From: Chloroflexota bacterium
Lineage (GTDB): Bacteria > Chloroflexota > Anaerolineae > Anaerolineales > Anaerolineaceae
DNA length: 64,000 bases
NCBI GenBank assembly: GCA_004347695.1
Contig: SLTK01000007.1
Span: forward strand, 164,823 to 228,822
Direction of reading: 5' to 3'
Shown: piece after piece, positions 44,875 through 52,927 of the stretch
How positions within the stretch are numbered: position 1 is the first letter of the stretch
Layout of the letters: the number at the start of each line of letters is the position of its first letter
The notes under the pieces: model-generated
What the model saw: the letters and a program-made list of their open reading frames with translations, nothing else
What the model was told of the DNA's origin: nothing
The model's database searches: none
Made by a program: the position numbers and the translations under genes

Positions 44875-45963
44875 ATGCCGCGAATAATAGACGCTCACCA
44901 GGATATTGCCTACAACATGTACTCATTTGGCCGGGACTACCGTCAATCTGCGGCGGTAACCCGCGCCCGTGAAACAGGTACGCGCATCCCGGAGCTTCAG
45001 AATGGGCAATCGACTTTAGGCTGGCCGGAATACCAGCAGGCACAATTGACTGTGATTTTTGCCACCTTATTCGTTCTACCTCGCAAGTACAAGACCAATG
45101 AATCGGAGCGCGTTGATTTTGCCACCCTGGAAGAGGCGTACCGCCTGACACACGCGCAGATGGATATTTATAACCGGCTGGCAGATGAATCACCGGACCA
45201 ATTCACGCTTGTCAAAGACCTTACCAGCCTGGCAAAGGTCTTGAATGCCTGGGAAGGCGACCCCACCGGTGCCCATCCGGTTGGCCTGGTGCTTTCCATG
45301 GAAGGCGCCGAAGGCGTCTCAGGACCTGCCGAATTGGAAGAATGGTGGGAACAGGGGGTGCGGCTGATTGGCCCGGTGTGGGCCGGCACCCGCTACTGCG
45401 GTGGCACCTATGAAGGCGGTCGTTTTACGTCTGAGGGATTCCGCCTGCTAGAAAATATGGCGAATTTGGGCTATACTCTGGACATCGCGCACATGAAAGA
45501 GGAACCCGCGCTGCAAGCGCTGGACCGCTATTCTGGGGCGATTATTGCCAGCCATGCCAATGCCCGCGCCCTTTTAAAAGAAGATCCTACTCAGCGCCAC
45601 CTGACCGATACGGTTATTCGCAGCCTGGTGGAACGGGATGGCATCATCGGGGTGGTGCCCTTCAACCGCTTTTTACTTTCCGGATGGAAGAACACCGACC
45701 CCCGCGAGCAGGTAACCCTGGAAATGGTAGTCGATCACATCGATCACATTTGCCAGATAGCCGGTGATGCGCTGCATGTTGGCCTTGGCACCGATTATGA
45801 TGGCGGTTTCGGCTGGCCGGCTATTCCCCTTGAATTGAACACGATTGCAGATTTACCCAAACTGGCGCAGCCACTTACCACGCGCGGCTACTCTCCAGAA
45901 GAGATCGAAGCGATCTTTTCCGGGAACTGGCAGCGGCTTCTGGAGCATACTCTCCCTGCATGA
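44875..45963 (+). CDS. Membrane dipeptidase family protein (peptidase M19)
   Basis: A 362-residue zinc hydrolase of the renal-dipeptidase family, which cuts dipeptides, often with a D-residue. Metal ligands are visible in DAHQD (near residue 6), SMEGAEGV, ASHANAR and GLGTDYDGGFG. No signal peptide is present, so it should be cytoplasmic. ATG at 44875 (MPRIIDAHQD) is preferred because the alternative TTG nine codons earlier lies inside the rpsA terminator. The next gene overlaps by 4 nt. Confidence 0.88.
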   Translation: MPRIIDAHQDIAYNMYSFGRDYRQSAAVTRARETGTRIPELQNGQSTLGWPEYQQAQLTVIFATLFVLPRKYKTNESERVDFATLEEAYRLTHAQMDIYNRLADESPDQFTLVKDLTSLAKVLNAWEGDPTGAHPVGLVLSMEGAEGVSGPAELEEWWEQGVRLIGPVWAGTRYCGGTYEGGRFTSEGFRLLENMANLGYTLDIAHMKEEPALQALDRYSGAIIASHANARALLKEDPTQRHLTDTVIRSLVERDGIIGVVPFNRFLLSGWKNTDPREQVTLEMVVDHIDHICQIAGDALHVGLGTDYDGGFGWPAIPLELNTIADLPKLAQPLTTRGYSPEEIEAIFSGNWQRLLEHTLPA

Positions 45964-46478
45964 GCCAAACCACTGACCTGAAAACACCTCCGCGCCCTAT
46001 CCCTGCCTGGCAAAAACCTCCCAAAAATGGTTTTTCGGGCCGGCGGATTCGCACTGGATTGGCAATTACCCTGGCAGGTCTGGTCATTTTTCTGCTTGGC
46101 GCCCGCCCTGCTCTTTTTGGCGCAGACCGCAGTCCGGTGATCGGGTTTGTTCAAATTGCCGTCTTCCTGATTGGCCTGGCTTTGGTTTGCATGGGCGGTT
46201 ACCTGAGCCTGATGGCCCTGTGGAAAGACCGCCAGACGAGCATCCTGGCTGATATCGGTCTGCGGTTGGTAGCCACGGGTTATGTGATCGCCGTCTTTGC
46301 CGGTATGGCAGATATCTTCGGCTTCGGCAGCCACCCGCTGCCGGGCATCCCCTATTTTGGCGCCTGGCAGGCCCGCGGCGTCGAAATTGGCCAGGCGGTA
46401 ATTGCACTCGGGTTTCTGCTGCTGATCCCCATCGTCCGTCGCCAGGGCGGTTCAAGTCAAAAACCTGCCAACGACTAA
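45960..46478 (+). CDS. Small integral membrane protein, unknown function
   Basis: A 172-residue protein with a proline-rich cytoplasmic N-terminus and four predicted membrane helices (about 32-50, 58-85, 96-118 and 138-158). No family was recognised and no catalytic motif is visible. The start overlaps the dipeptidase stop as ATGA, so the two are translationally coupled. A hairpin at 46492-46518 (arms CCTACGGA/TCCGTAGG) follows the stop but lacks a U-run. Confidence 0.7.
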   Translation: MSQTTDLKTPPRPIPAWQKPPKNGFSGRRIRTGLAITLAGLVIFLLGARPALFGADRSPVIGFVQIAVFLIGLALVCMGGYLSLMALWKDRQTSILADIGLRLVATGYVIAVFAGMADIFGFGSHPLPGIPYFGAWQARGVEIGQAVIALGFLLLIPIVRRQGGSSQKPAND

Positions 46479-46529
46479 ATAAGCATTTTTGCCTACGGAA
46501 AGCGTACTTATCCGTAGGTATACCGTTGC

Positions 46530-46558
46530 TTGACCGACATTAATGGTTATGTTATATT
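46530..46558 (+). promoter_or_regulatory. Promoter of the LysM/M23 peptidase gene
   Basis: TTGACC (46530-46535) and TATATT (46553-46558) with a 17-bp spacer. The ATG follows 21 bp after the -10, with AGAGGA as ribosome-binding site. Confidence 0.75.
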
Positions 46559-46579
46559 GACAAAAGAGGAATTTTTAGC

Positions 46580-47791
46580 ATGAGTGATCCGTCGGAAACA
46601 AAAATTCCGATTCCGAATACCCTGGACAATTTAACCTCAACTACAAGCCCGCAGCCAGACCGCCCGCGCCGTAGTTTTTTGGAAATCTGGGGGAGTATTC
46701 AACGCATGGGTTTAGGCGATATGGTCCTGCGAATCGCCACCGGTATTGTTTCGATCGCGCTGATATTAATGGTCGTATGGGTTATGAGCAATTTCTACCT
46801 CAAGGGAACGGTCAAGAGTCCGCAGGCAGCCGCAATTGCTGCTGCTTCCCCCACTCAGACGCCAGTTGCTCGCCCACCCATGTTCGAGCCGCCGGATCGA
46901 ATGGCCAATATCCGCAGTGTCATGCGTCAGGTAACGCTGCACACCACCCTGCCCTCTCGACCACGCTTTGAAATGACTACCTATACGGTGCAAAAGGGCG
47001 ACAACATCTATGATATTGCCGAGCGCTTTGACTTGAATCCCCGCTCATTGATGTGGAGCAATCCAGCCAAGATCCCGGATGCAAAGTTAATCCAACCTGA
47101 AATGGTATTGGAAATTCCGCCGGTGGATGGCGTGGTTTATGAGTGGCATGAAGGGGACGGATTGAACGGCGTGGCTGAGTTTTATCAAGTTACCCCGGAA
47201 ACCATCATAGATTGGCCTGGCAACAATTTGACAACTGAGGGTGTGGGCGACTTTTCCGACCCCAACATCGAACCTGGCACGCGAATTTTTGTGCCGGGCG
47301 GGATTGGCCAATTTGTCAATTGGACCATGCCAGGTATCACCCGCGATAATCCTGCCTCGGCGCGGACAGTTGGCCCGGGGTATTGCGGCACCATTTATGA
47401 CGGCGCAATGGGCTCCAACACCTTCATCTGGCCGTCAGCTACGACCTATATATCGGGCTATGGTTACGATCCGGATATCAATCACCTGGCAATCGATATT
47501 GGCGGTTCGATTGGCGTCGGCATTTATGCCTCCGACAACGGCGTGATTGTCTATGCCGGATGGAGTGATTTTGGCTACGGCTATCTGATCGTGATCGACC
47601 ACGGCACCGGCTGGCAAACCTATTATGCGCACCTGAGTTCGCTCAATGTGGGCTGCGGCCAGAGCGTTTACCAGGGCGACTTGATCGGTTTGATGGGTTC
47701 TACGGGCAATTCGACCGGCCCCCACCTGCACTTCGAAATGCGCAGCGATCTGTACGGCAAGGTTAATCCACTCAATTACGTTTCGCCGTAA
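46580..47791 (+). CDS. LysM and M23 peptidoglycan endopeptidase, membrane anchored
   Basis: A 403-residue envelope protein. A cytoplasmic N-terminus is followed by one membrane helix (about 48-70), a Pro/Thr linker, two LysM-type domains (about 134-181 and 185-240; the first has YTVQKGDNIYDIAERF) and a C-terminal M23 lysostaphin-like domain (about 290-400). The metal ligands HLAID and HLHFE are both present, so it should be active on peptidoglycan cross-links or stems. The presence of a peptidoglycan hydrolase says the host has a peptide-cross-linked wall, or at least a remnant. Confidence 0.9.
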   Translation: MSDPSETKIPIPNTLDNLTSTTSPQPDRPRRSFLEIWGSIQRMGLGDMVLRIATGIVSIALILMVVWVMSNFYLKGTVKSPQAAAIAAASPTQTPVARPPMFEPPDRMANIRSVMRQVTLHTTLPSRPRFEMTTYTVQKGDNIYDIAERFDLNPRSLMWSNPAKIPDAKLIQPEMVLEIPPVDGVVYEWHEGDGLNGVAEFYQVTPETIIDWPGNNLTTEGVGDFSDPNIEPGTRIFVPGGIGQFVNWTMPGITRDNPASARTVGPGYCGTIYDGAMGSNTFIWPSATTYISGYGYDPDINHLAIDIGGSIGVGIYASDNGVIVYAGWSDFGYGYLIVIDHGTGWQTYYAHLSSLNVGCGQSVYQGDLIGLMGSTGNSTGPHLHFEMRSDLYGKVNPLNYVSP

Positions 47792-47871
47792 AAAAACCCG
47801 GTAGTTCTGGTGGCAATGTGCATCGCAGAACACCCCATCCATACGCCTGTCGTGCCTGCCAACCCTTTCCA

Positions 47872-49665
47872 TCAAACCAGTTCCACAATTTCCTTTCTGG
47901 CGCGTGCCAGGAACCCTTCCACGCTGATTGCGCCCAGATTCTCTCCTGAACGCAGCCGCAACGCAACCTGTCCCGCGGCCGCTTCCATATCCCCGACCAC
48001 CAACATGTAGGGGATTTTCATATTCTGCGCATCGCGGATTTTAGCCTGCATCCGGTCATCGCGTTCATCCACGTCCACCCGCAGTCCGGCCTCACGCAAT
48101 TGCTGCGCAACCAGGTGAGCATAGTCAAAATGGCGGTCAGCAATGGGAATGACCATTGCCTGGGTCGGCGCCAGCCAAACCGGGAAAGCCCCGGCATAGT
48201 GCTCGATCAGGACGCCCATGAAGCGTTCCATTGATCCCAACAAGGCGCGGTGTACCATGAAAGGTCGGTGCGGCTGCCCATCATCGCCGGTGTATTCGAG
48301 GCCAAATCGTTCCGACAGGTTGAAGTCAAATTGAATGGTGCTGAGCTGCCATTCCCGCCCGAGCGCATCGATCATCTTGAGGTCGATCTTTGGGCCATAA
48401 AAGGCTGCCCCACCTTCATCCAGGTCAAACGGAAGTTCAGCTCGTTCCAACGCCTGGCGCAGCGCCTGAGTTGCCATATCCCAATCCGGCAGCTCACCGG
48501 CAAACTTATCCGGGTTGCGGGTCGAAAGATAAGCGTGAAAATTGCCCAGGCCAAAATGACGCAGGATGTGCAGGCAAAATTGGAGCGTTCTGTCTATTTC
48601 TTCCGGCATCTGGTCGGGCCGGCAAAAAATGTGGGCATCATCCTGAGTGAAGCCGCGTACCCGCAGCAAGCCATGCAGGACGCCCGAACGTTCATAGCGA
48701 TAAACTGTGCCCCACTCGGCTATGCGAATAGGCAGTTCCCGATAGGAGCGGGTTTTATTCTTATAGATTTGGATATGGAACGGACAATTCATCGGCTTGG
48801 CGTAGTAGGCTTCATCATCAATTTGCATGGGAGCATACATGTTTTCCTTGTACCAGACCAGATGCCCGCTCGTTTCCCACAACCCCGCCCGCCCAATATG
48901 CGGCGAGTAGGCCAAGTCGTAGCCATTCTTAATGTGTTCGTCCTTGCAGTAAGCTTCGGCCAGGTGGCGGACCATGGCTCCGTTGGGGTGCCATAGAACC
49001 AATCCTGCTCCTACTTCCGGATTAATACTGAACAAATCGAGTTCCTTGCCAAGCTTACGGTGATCTCTGCGGCGGGCTTCCTCCATTCTCCACAAATAGG
49101 CATCCAGTTCCTCTCGGGTGTTCCACGCGGTTCCATAGATGCGCTGCAGCATCGGCCGGGTTTCATCTCCGCGCCAGTAAGCACCGGCGACATTGATCAA
49201 TCGAAAAGCCTGCTCATTGATCTGCCGCATATTCTCAACATGCGGGCCGCGGCACAAATCGACAAACCCATCCGATTCATAGATCGATAATTCAGGAGGT
49301 TCTTTCAGCGGGTTGCCATGTTCATCCACTGACCCTTGCACCAGGCCATCGATCAACTCAAGTTTATAGGGCTGGCTGGTAAAAATGTCCTGCGCCTCCG
49401 CAGCGGTGATCACCTTCTTGTTGAAGTCCGACCCGCTGCGAAGGATGACCCGCATACGCTCCTCGATCGCCCCGAGGTCCTCTGGTGTCAAAGCCCGCGG
49501 CAGGTCAAAATCATAATAAAAGCCGTCTTCAATAGCCGGTCCTATGGCGATTTTGGCGTCCGGGAAAAGCTGGAGCACTGCCTCGGCCATCACATGCGCA
49601 GTCGAGTGACGGATGCGATAGAGCAGCGATTGCTGATATTCAAGTTGTCTGGCATTTGCGGACAT
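47872..49665 (-). CDS. thrS: Threonyl-tRNA synthetase lacking the TGS domain
   Basis: Class II synthetase of 597 residues that charges tRNA-Thr. It begins directly with the editing domain (RHSTAHVMAEAV, zinc-type HxxxH, and VDLCRGPH), so the roughly 60-residue N-terminal TGS domain of the standard enzyme is absent. The catalytic core has MNCPFHIQIYK and RGFTQDDAHIF, and the C-terminal anticodon-binding domain ends normally. ATG at 49665 lies behind AAGGAGG. Expression is controlled by the T-box leader immediately upstream. Confidence 0.95.
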   Translation of the reverse strand: MSANARQLEYQQSLLYRIRHSTAHVMAEAVLQLFPDAKIAIGPAIEDGFYYDFDLPRALTPEDLGAIEERMRVILRSGSDFNKKVITAAEAQDIFTSQPYKLELIDGLVQGSVDEHGNPLKEPPELSIYESDGFVDLCRGPHVENMRQINEQAFRLINVAGAYWRGDETRPMLQRIYGTAWNTREELDAYLWRMEEARRRDHRKLGKELDLFSINPEVGAGLVLWHPNGAMVRHLAEAYCKDEHIKNGYDLAYSPHIGRAGLWETSGHLVWYKENMYAPMQIDDEAYYAKPMNCPFHIQIYKNKTRSYRELPIRIAEWGTVYRYERSGVLHGLLRVRGFTQDDAHIFCRPDQMPEEIDRTLQFCLHILRHFGLGNFHAYLSTRNPDKFAGELPDWDMATQALRQALERAELPFDLDEGGAAFYGPKIDLKMIDALGREWQLSTIQFDFNLSERFGLEYTGDDGQPHRPFMVHRALLGSMERFMGVLIEHYAGAFPVWLAPTQAMVIPIADRHFDYAHLVAQQLREAGLRVDVDERDDRMQAKIRDAQNMKIPYMLVVGDMEAAAGQVALRLRSGENLGAISVEGFLARARKEIVELV

Positions 49666-49703
49666 GAGTTCGTTCCTCCTTGGAATTGAGTGTGCACACC
49701 GGA

Positions 49704-49957
49704 AATAAAAAAACGCCTGCCCTTACTGGGGCAAGCGTTGCGGCTCGCGGTTCCACCCAGGTTAGCTGCGCATGGCAGCTTTCTCGTGGCGACGGATAAC
49801 GGTGTCTGCCGTTTACCCTACTGCCGGAATTTGCGTCCGGGTTCAGGCTTCCACTCGCAGGTGGTTTTCACTGATCCTGGCCTTCAGGAACTCTCACCCG
49901 TACATCCCTGTCTCTGTTGGTCGAGAAATCAGTTACTCGTCCTGGTCGAAGTGTTTA
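49704..49957 (-). promoter_or_regulatory. T-box riboswitch leader of thrS with terminator
   Basis: The T-box core GGGTGGAACCGCGAG lies at 49758-49744 on the minus strand. It is followed by an intrinsic terminator with an 11-bp stem (AACGCTTGCCC / GGGCAGGCGTT, 49739-49712) and a T-run to 49704. The 200 nt upstream have Stem I-like content. ACC codons in AAAACCACC (about 49870) are candidates for the threonine specifier, not firmly assigned. Uncharged tRNA-Thr should favour the antiterminator. Confidence 0.92.
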
Positions 49958-49964
49958 GTTACTT

Positions 49965-49993
49965 ATTATAGCCATTCAGCCTGGACAATTCAA
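49965..49993 (-). promoter_or_regulatory. Promoter of the thrS leader
   Basis: On the minus strand TTGAAT (49993-49988) and TATAAT (49970-49965) are separated by exactly 17 bp. Transcription would start near 49958, at the 5' edge of the T-box leader. Confidence 0.82.
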
Positions 49994-50000
49994 GTTCTCT

Positions 50001-51491
50001 TTATGCTTTCTTCATCTCCTGAGTTAACTGCCGGCCCAGGCGCAAAGTTTCATCGGCTAGAATATCAAAATCCTCGAGCCGGCTGCGTTGATTGGTATTG
50101 GCGACGCGCAAGGCATACTTGCCCTTCAGCGTGGTATATGAAGGCACCGCCACCCCGCTTTCGTGTAAACGGATCAGCAGCTCTTTGTTGAGTTCGTTGA
50201 GCGCCATATCATCCATGCCACCCGGATTGTAGCGGAAGCAGACAATATTCAACTGCACCGGCGCAATGCGCTCCAGTTCCGGTTCCCGGTCGATCCGCTC
50301 GGACAGGTAGTGCACCTGGGCAACGTTTTGCTCCATCATCCGCCCGTATTTATGCACCCCCTGCTCTTTAATCATCATCCAGGCTTTGAGCGCCCGGAAG
50401 CCGCGTGAAAGCTGGATGCCAAGTTCTGAAAACCACAACGTCCCGCCTGCCAGGCCGCGGTCGGCGTGTGCCAGGTACTCCGGCGTCTCAGCAAAGGCGT
50501 TGCGGTGCAATTGTGGATCCCGGACAAAAGCGCAGCCGATTTCGTAAGGCATGTACATCCACTTATGCAGGTCAATGGCAACCGAATCAGCGCGTTCCAT
50601 GCCGGAAAACAACAGCTTAAGGTTCGGCGAGCTGCCTGCCACACCGCCGATGGCTCCGTCCACATGGAACCACAGATCCTCGCGCTGACAGAAATCAGCC
50701 AGAGCGCGCAGGTCATCGATGGCGCCGGTATTGACTGTCCCGGCGTTGCCAACCACCATAATCGGCTGCCGCCCCTCGGCCCGGTCAGCCTGGACGGCAA
50801 TTTGCAGCGCTTCCAGATCGATTTGATACGCATCGTTGACTGGAATCAAACGCAGTGACTGGCTGCCAATACCAAGCACTTCGACACCCTTCTTGATGCA
50901 TGAATGCGCCTCGACTGAGGCGTATACCGTCAGGCAGTGATTGCTGCATTGCAACCCTTCCTTGCGGACGTCAAACCCGGCTTTGGCCGAACGAGCAACC
51001 GTCAACCCGACCAGATTGGCCATCGAACCGCCGCTCACCAGCAATCCGGAAGTGCCTTCGGGCAACCCGACAATCTCGCGCAGCCATTCGATCACCTGTT
51101 TTTCGACATAATTGGCAATATGATCGGCGCCGCCCATGTTCGGGTTCATCGTCGCCGCCAACATCTCCGCCATCACCCCCGTCGGCGACCCCGTGCCGAT
51201 CACCCAGCCCCAGAAACGCGGATGGATGTTGCCCATCGGGTTGGGCAGGATGTGCTCAAGAAACTCGGCGTAGACTTCTTCCACGGGTTGAGGTTCGAGC
51301 GGCAACGGCTGAATGAGAAAATCCTTATCCGCCTGCGGGATCGGATGCCAGACCGGGTGTTCGCGAATGCCCTGCAAATAATCGAGCATATCGTCCACCA
51401 TGCGGTGACCCAGATGCCGCATGGCATGCCAATCCTGGGGGTCAATATTTTCTTCCGTGCGTATGCTGTCGTCAACTGGTTCCATTGCCAT
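50001..51491 (-). CDS. Group II pyridoxal-phosphate amino acid decarboxylase
   Basis: A 496-residue PLP enzyme of the aromatic-amino-acid/glutamate decarboxylase superfamily. The PLP lysine is in AIDLHKWMYMPYEIG, the cofactor aspartate in WFHVDGAIGG, and the stacking histidine in VEAHSCIKKG. GNIHPRFWGWVIGTGSP resembles the aromatic-acid decarboxylase branch. The substrate is uncertain: tyrosine, tryptophan and phenylalanine are the likeliest. Of three nearby ATGs, 51491 is best spaced behind AAGGA; 51497 and 51485 are alternatives. The gene is monocistronic, 8 bp beyond the thrS promoter. Confidence 0.88.
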   Translation of the reverse strand: MAMEPVDDSIRTEENIDPQDWHAMRHLGHRMVDDMLDYLQGIREHPVWHPIPQADKDFLIQPLPLEPQPVEEVYAEFLEHILPNPMGNIHPRFWGWVIGTGSPTGVMAEMLAATMNPNMGGADHIANYVEKQVIEWLREIVGLPEGTSGLLVSGGSMANLVGLTVARSAKAGFDVRKEGLQCSNHCLTVYASVEAHSCIKKGVEVLGIGSQSLRLIPVNDAYQIDLEALQIAVQADRAEGRQPIMVVGNAGTVNTGAIDDLRALADFCQREDLWFHVDGAIGGVAGSSPNLKLLFSGMERADSVAIDLHKWMYMPYEIGCAFVRDPQLHRNAFAETPEYLAHADRGLAGGTLWFSELGIQLSRGFRALKAWMMIKEQGVHKYGRMMEQNVAQVHYLSERIDREPELERIAPVQLNIVCFRYNPGGMDDMALNELNKELLIRLHESGVAVPSYTTLKGKYALRVANTNQRSRLEDFDILADETLRLGRQLTQEMKKA

Positions 51492-51635
51492 CTCCATATC
51501 CTTACGGTAAAATGTACGATGGATAAGATAAAGGCCGCGTCTCATCCTGTTTTCGGGCCAGCGGTCTAAGATTAGCAAATATCATTGATAATTTTACTAG
51601 TTAATTACTCCGATTCAATACCGGGGATTAAAGCG

Positions 51636-51657
51636 AAAACCGCCGGTAAATGGCGGT
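51636..51657 (-). terminator. Terminator of tRNA-Val
   Basis: Minus-strand stem ACCGCC/GGCGGT with a 7-nt loop, then TTTTCGCTTT, starting 4 nt after the tRNA 3' end. Confidence 0.7.
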
Positions 51658-51660
51658 GGA

Positions 51661-51737
51661 TGGTGGGCGGTATAGGACTCGAACCTACGACCTCTGCGAT
51701 GTCAACGCAGCGCTCTAACCAACTGAGCTAACCGCCC
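51661..51737 (-). tRNA. tRNA-Val (anticodon GAC)
   Basis: Full cloverleaf of 77 nt with encoded CCA. Acceptor GGGCGGT pairs with ACCGCCC, the D arm has AGCTCAGTTGGTTAGAGC, the anticodon loop is TTGACAT between CTGCG and CGCAG, and the T arm contains GGTTCGAGTCC. Anticodon GAC reads valine GUC/GUU. Confidence 0.97.
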
Positions 51738-51749
51738 GAAGTGCCCGTT

Positions 51750-51778
51750 ATTATAATCGAAGGTACGCATATTGACAA
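51750..51778 (-). promoter_or_regulatory. Promoter of tRNA-Val
   Basis: On the minus strand TTGTCA (51778-51773) and TATAAT (51755-51750), spacer 17 bp, ending 12 bp before the tRNA. Confidence 0.85.
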
Positions 51779-51794
51779 GAAATTCGGGGGGAAC

Positions 51795-51881
51795 CGTGCC
51801 ACGTGCCACGTGTCAGGTGCCGGGTTGGTTGCAGACGCCCATGACGTTGGTGCATTGCACCTGGTCTTGGTGCGTTGCACC
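51795..51881. repeat. Cluster of short direct and palindromic repeats
   Basis: A GTGCCAC-type heptamer is repeated at about 51797-51820. It is followed by two 20-bp units, each starting with the palindrome GGTGCATTGCACC (51849-51861) or its one-base variant (51869-51881). The cluster lies between two tRNA genes of opposite strand. Confidence 0.55.
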
Positions 51882-51905
51882 TGTCTTTGGCTTTGATTTC
51901 GAATC

Positions 51906-51928
51906 GGCTGCTCGCGAGCCGCCCATAC
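51906..51928 (-). repeat. Degenerate REP-like element
   Basis: Minus strand reads GTATGGGCGGCTCGCGAGC, close to the perfect palindrome at 38261 but with a changed foot and one arm mismatch. Confidence 0.5.
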
Positions 51929-51947
51929 CACCCAACCGAAAAAACCG

Positions 51948-51975
51948 TTAACGTCTGGGCATGTTATGGTATAAT
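51948..51975 (+). promoter_or_regulatory. Promoter of tRNA-Ser
   Basis: TTAACG (51948-51953) and TATAAT (51970-51975), spacer 16 bp, ending 35 bp before the tRNA. Confidence 0.65.
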
Positions 51976-52010
51976 CCGCACGCTTGGCGGTTCAAGGCAG
52001 CCAGGCGACT

Positions 52011-52096
52011 GGAGAGGTAGCGTAGTTGGCCTAACGCGCGCGCCTGGAAAGCGCGTATACCGCAAGGTATCGCGGGTTCGAATCCCGCCCTCTCCG
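52011..52096 (+). tRNA. tRNA-Ser (anticodon GGA)
   Basis: An 86-nt class II tRNA without encoded CCA. Acceptor GGAGAGG pairs with CCTCTCC, discriminator G. The anticodon loop CTGGAAA lies between CGCGC and GCGCG, and a long variable arm (TATACC-GCAA-GGTAT) is present. GGA reads serine UCC/UCU. Confidence 0.97.
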
Positions 52097-52239
52097 CCTC
52101 ACAAGGTCAGTTCGGCTGCGGGTGCTCCCACCGCGACCCTCTCCGGGGGGTATTGGACGAATATGCTTTATTTGATAATTTGCTCGTTATTATTTTATCC
52201 TTACAACTCGATTTACGAGGATAATTATTATTTCCTCCG

Positions 52240-52263
52240 GTAGGGAACGGTCTTGACCGTTCC
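52240..52263 (+). repeat. REP element upstream of the RAYT gene
   Basis: GTAG foot, then GGAACGGTC-TT-GACCGTTCC, 72 bp before the transposase start. It forms an inverted pair with the copy at 52617-52640. Confidence 0.8.
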
Positions 52264-52335
52264 GCCTAACGTGTAAAATAATCACAACCATAAATTGAAA
52301 TAGTGGGAAATCTAATCAGGAACTCCCAGCAGAAA

Positions 52336-52830
52336 ATGACTCTTCCACAGCGGAAACATCAAAGGCTGAAGCATTTTGACTACCGCCGAGACGGCGTTTA
52401 TTTCTTAACAATTTGCACTTTTGAGAGGGGCCATCTTCTCGGGATAATTGATAATGGGGTTATGCATTTAAATCAATTCGGTGAAATCATAAAATCAGAA
52501 TTAATGCGAATCCCCGATCACCATCCGAGCGTTTCCATCGATAATTTTGTCGTAATGCCTAACCATATCCACATAATAATTGTGATTAATAATCAAAATC
52601 AATGCCAAGGTTTAGCGGAACGGTCAAGACCGTTCCCTACTGTCTCGACAATTGTAGGACTGTATAAATCAGGCGTGACGAACAAAATTCATAAAATTAA
52701 CCCATCTCTTACTGTCTGGCAGAAATCATTCCACGACCATATAATACGGGACGAGAATGATTACAGCCATATTTGGGATTATATAGAATATAATCCGATG
52801 AAATGGGAATTGGATAAATATTTCACGTGA
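52336..52830 (+). CDS. REP-associated tyrosine transposase (RAYT, Y1/HUH family)
   Basis: A 164-residue single-strand transposase of the TnpA-REP group. The HUH metal motif is in MPNHIHIII and the DYIEYNP segment near the C-terminus is where these proteins carry the nucleophilic tyrosine. The N-terminal RLKHFDYRRDGVYFLTICTF is also typical. Both catalytic parts are intact. ATG at 52336 is chosen; a GTG 11 codons upstream is an alternative. A complete REP hairpin is embedded in frame at 52617-52640 and encodes part of AERSRPFPTVS. Base composition is AT-richer than the neighbours, fitting a mobile origin. It has landed beside a tRNA gene. Confidence 0.9.
   Translation: MTLPQRKHQRLKHFDYRRDGVYFLTICTFERGHLLGIIDNGVMHLNQFGEIIKSELMRIPDHHPSVSIDNFVVMPNHIHIIIVINNQNQCQGLAERSRPFPTVSTIVGLYKSGVTNKIHKINPSLTVWQKSFHDHIIRDENDYSHIWDYIEYNPMKWELDKYFT
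52617..52640 (-). repeat. REP element inside the RAYT coding sequence
   Basis: On the minus strand GTAG, then GGAACGGTC-TT-GACCGTTCC, identical to the upstream copy at 52240-52263 and in the opposite orientation. It stays in frame and encodes a surface-loop-like segment between the HUH motif and the next helix. Confidence 0.85.
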
Positions 52831-52878
52831 GTTTCATTAATGGAATTACCTTCATAAATTGAAGTGCTTGTTTTAATG

Positions 52879-52918
52879 TAAAGGCGGGGCGGAAAATTAA
52901 ACCACCCCGCCTTTTTTT
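52879..52918. terminator. Bidirectional terminator between RAYT and E3 genes
   Basis: Arms AAAGGCGGGG and CCCCGCCTTT around an AT-rich loop, with A- and T-runs on both sides (TTTTTTT after 52912). It can serve both converging genes. Confidence 0.88.
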
Positions 52919-52927
52919 AAAAAATAC

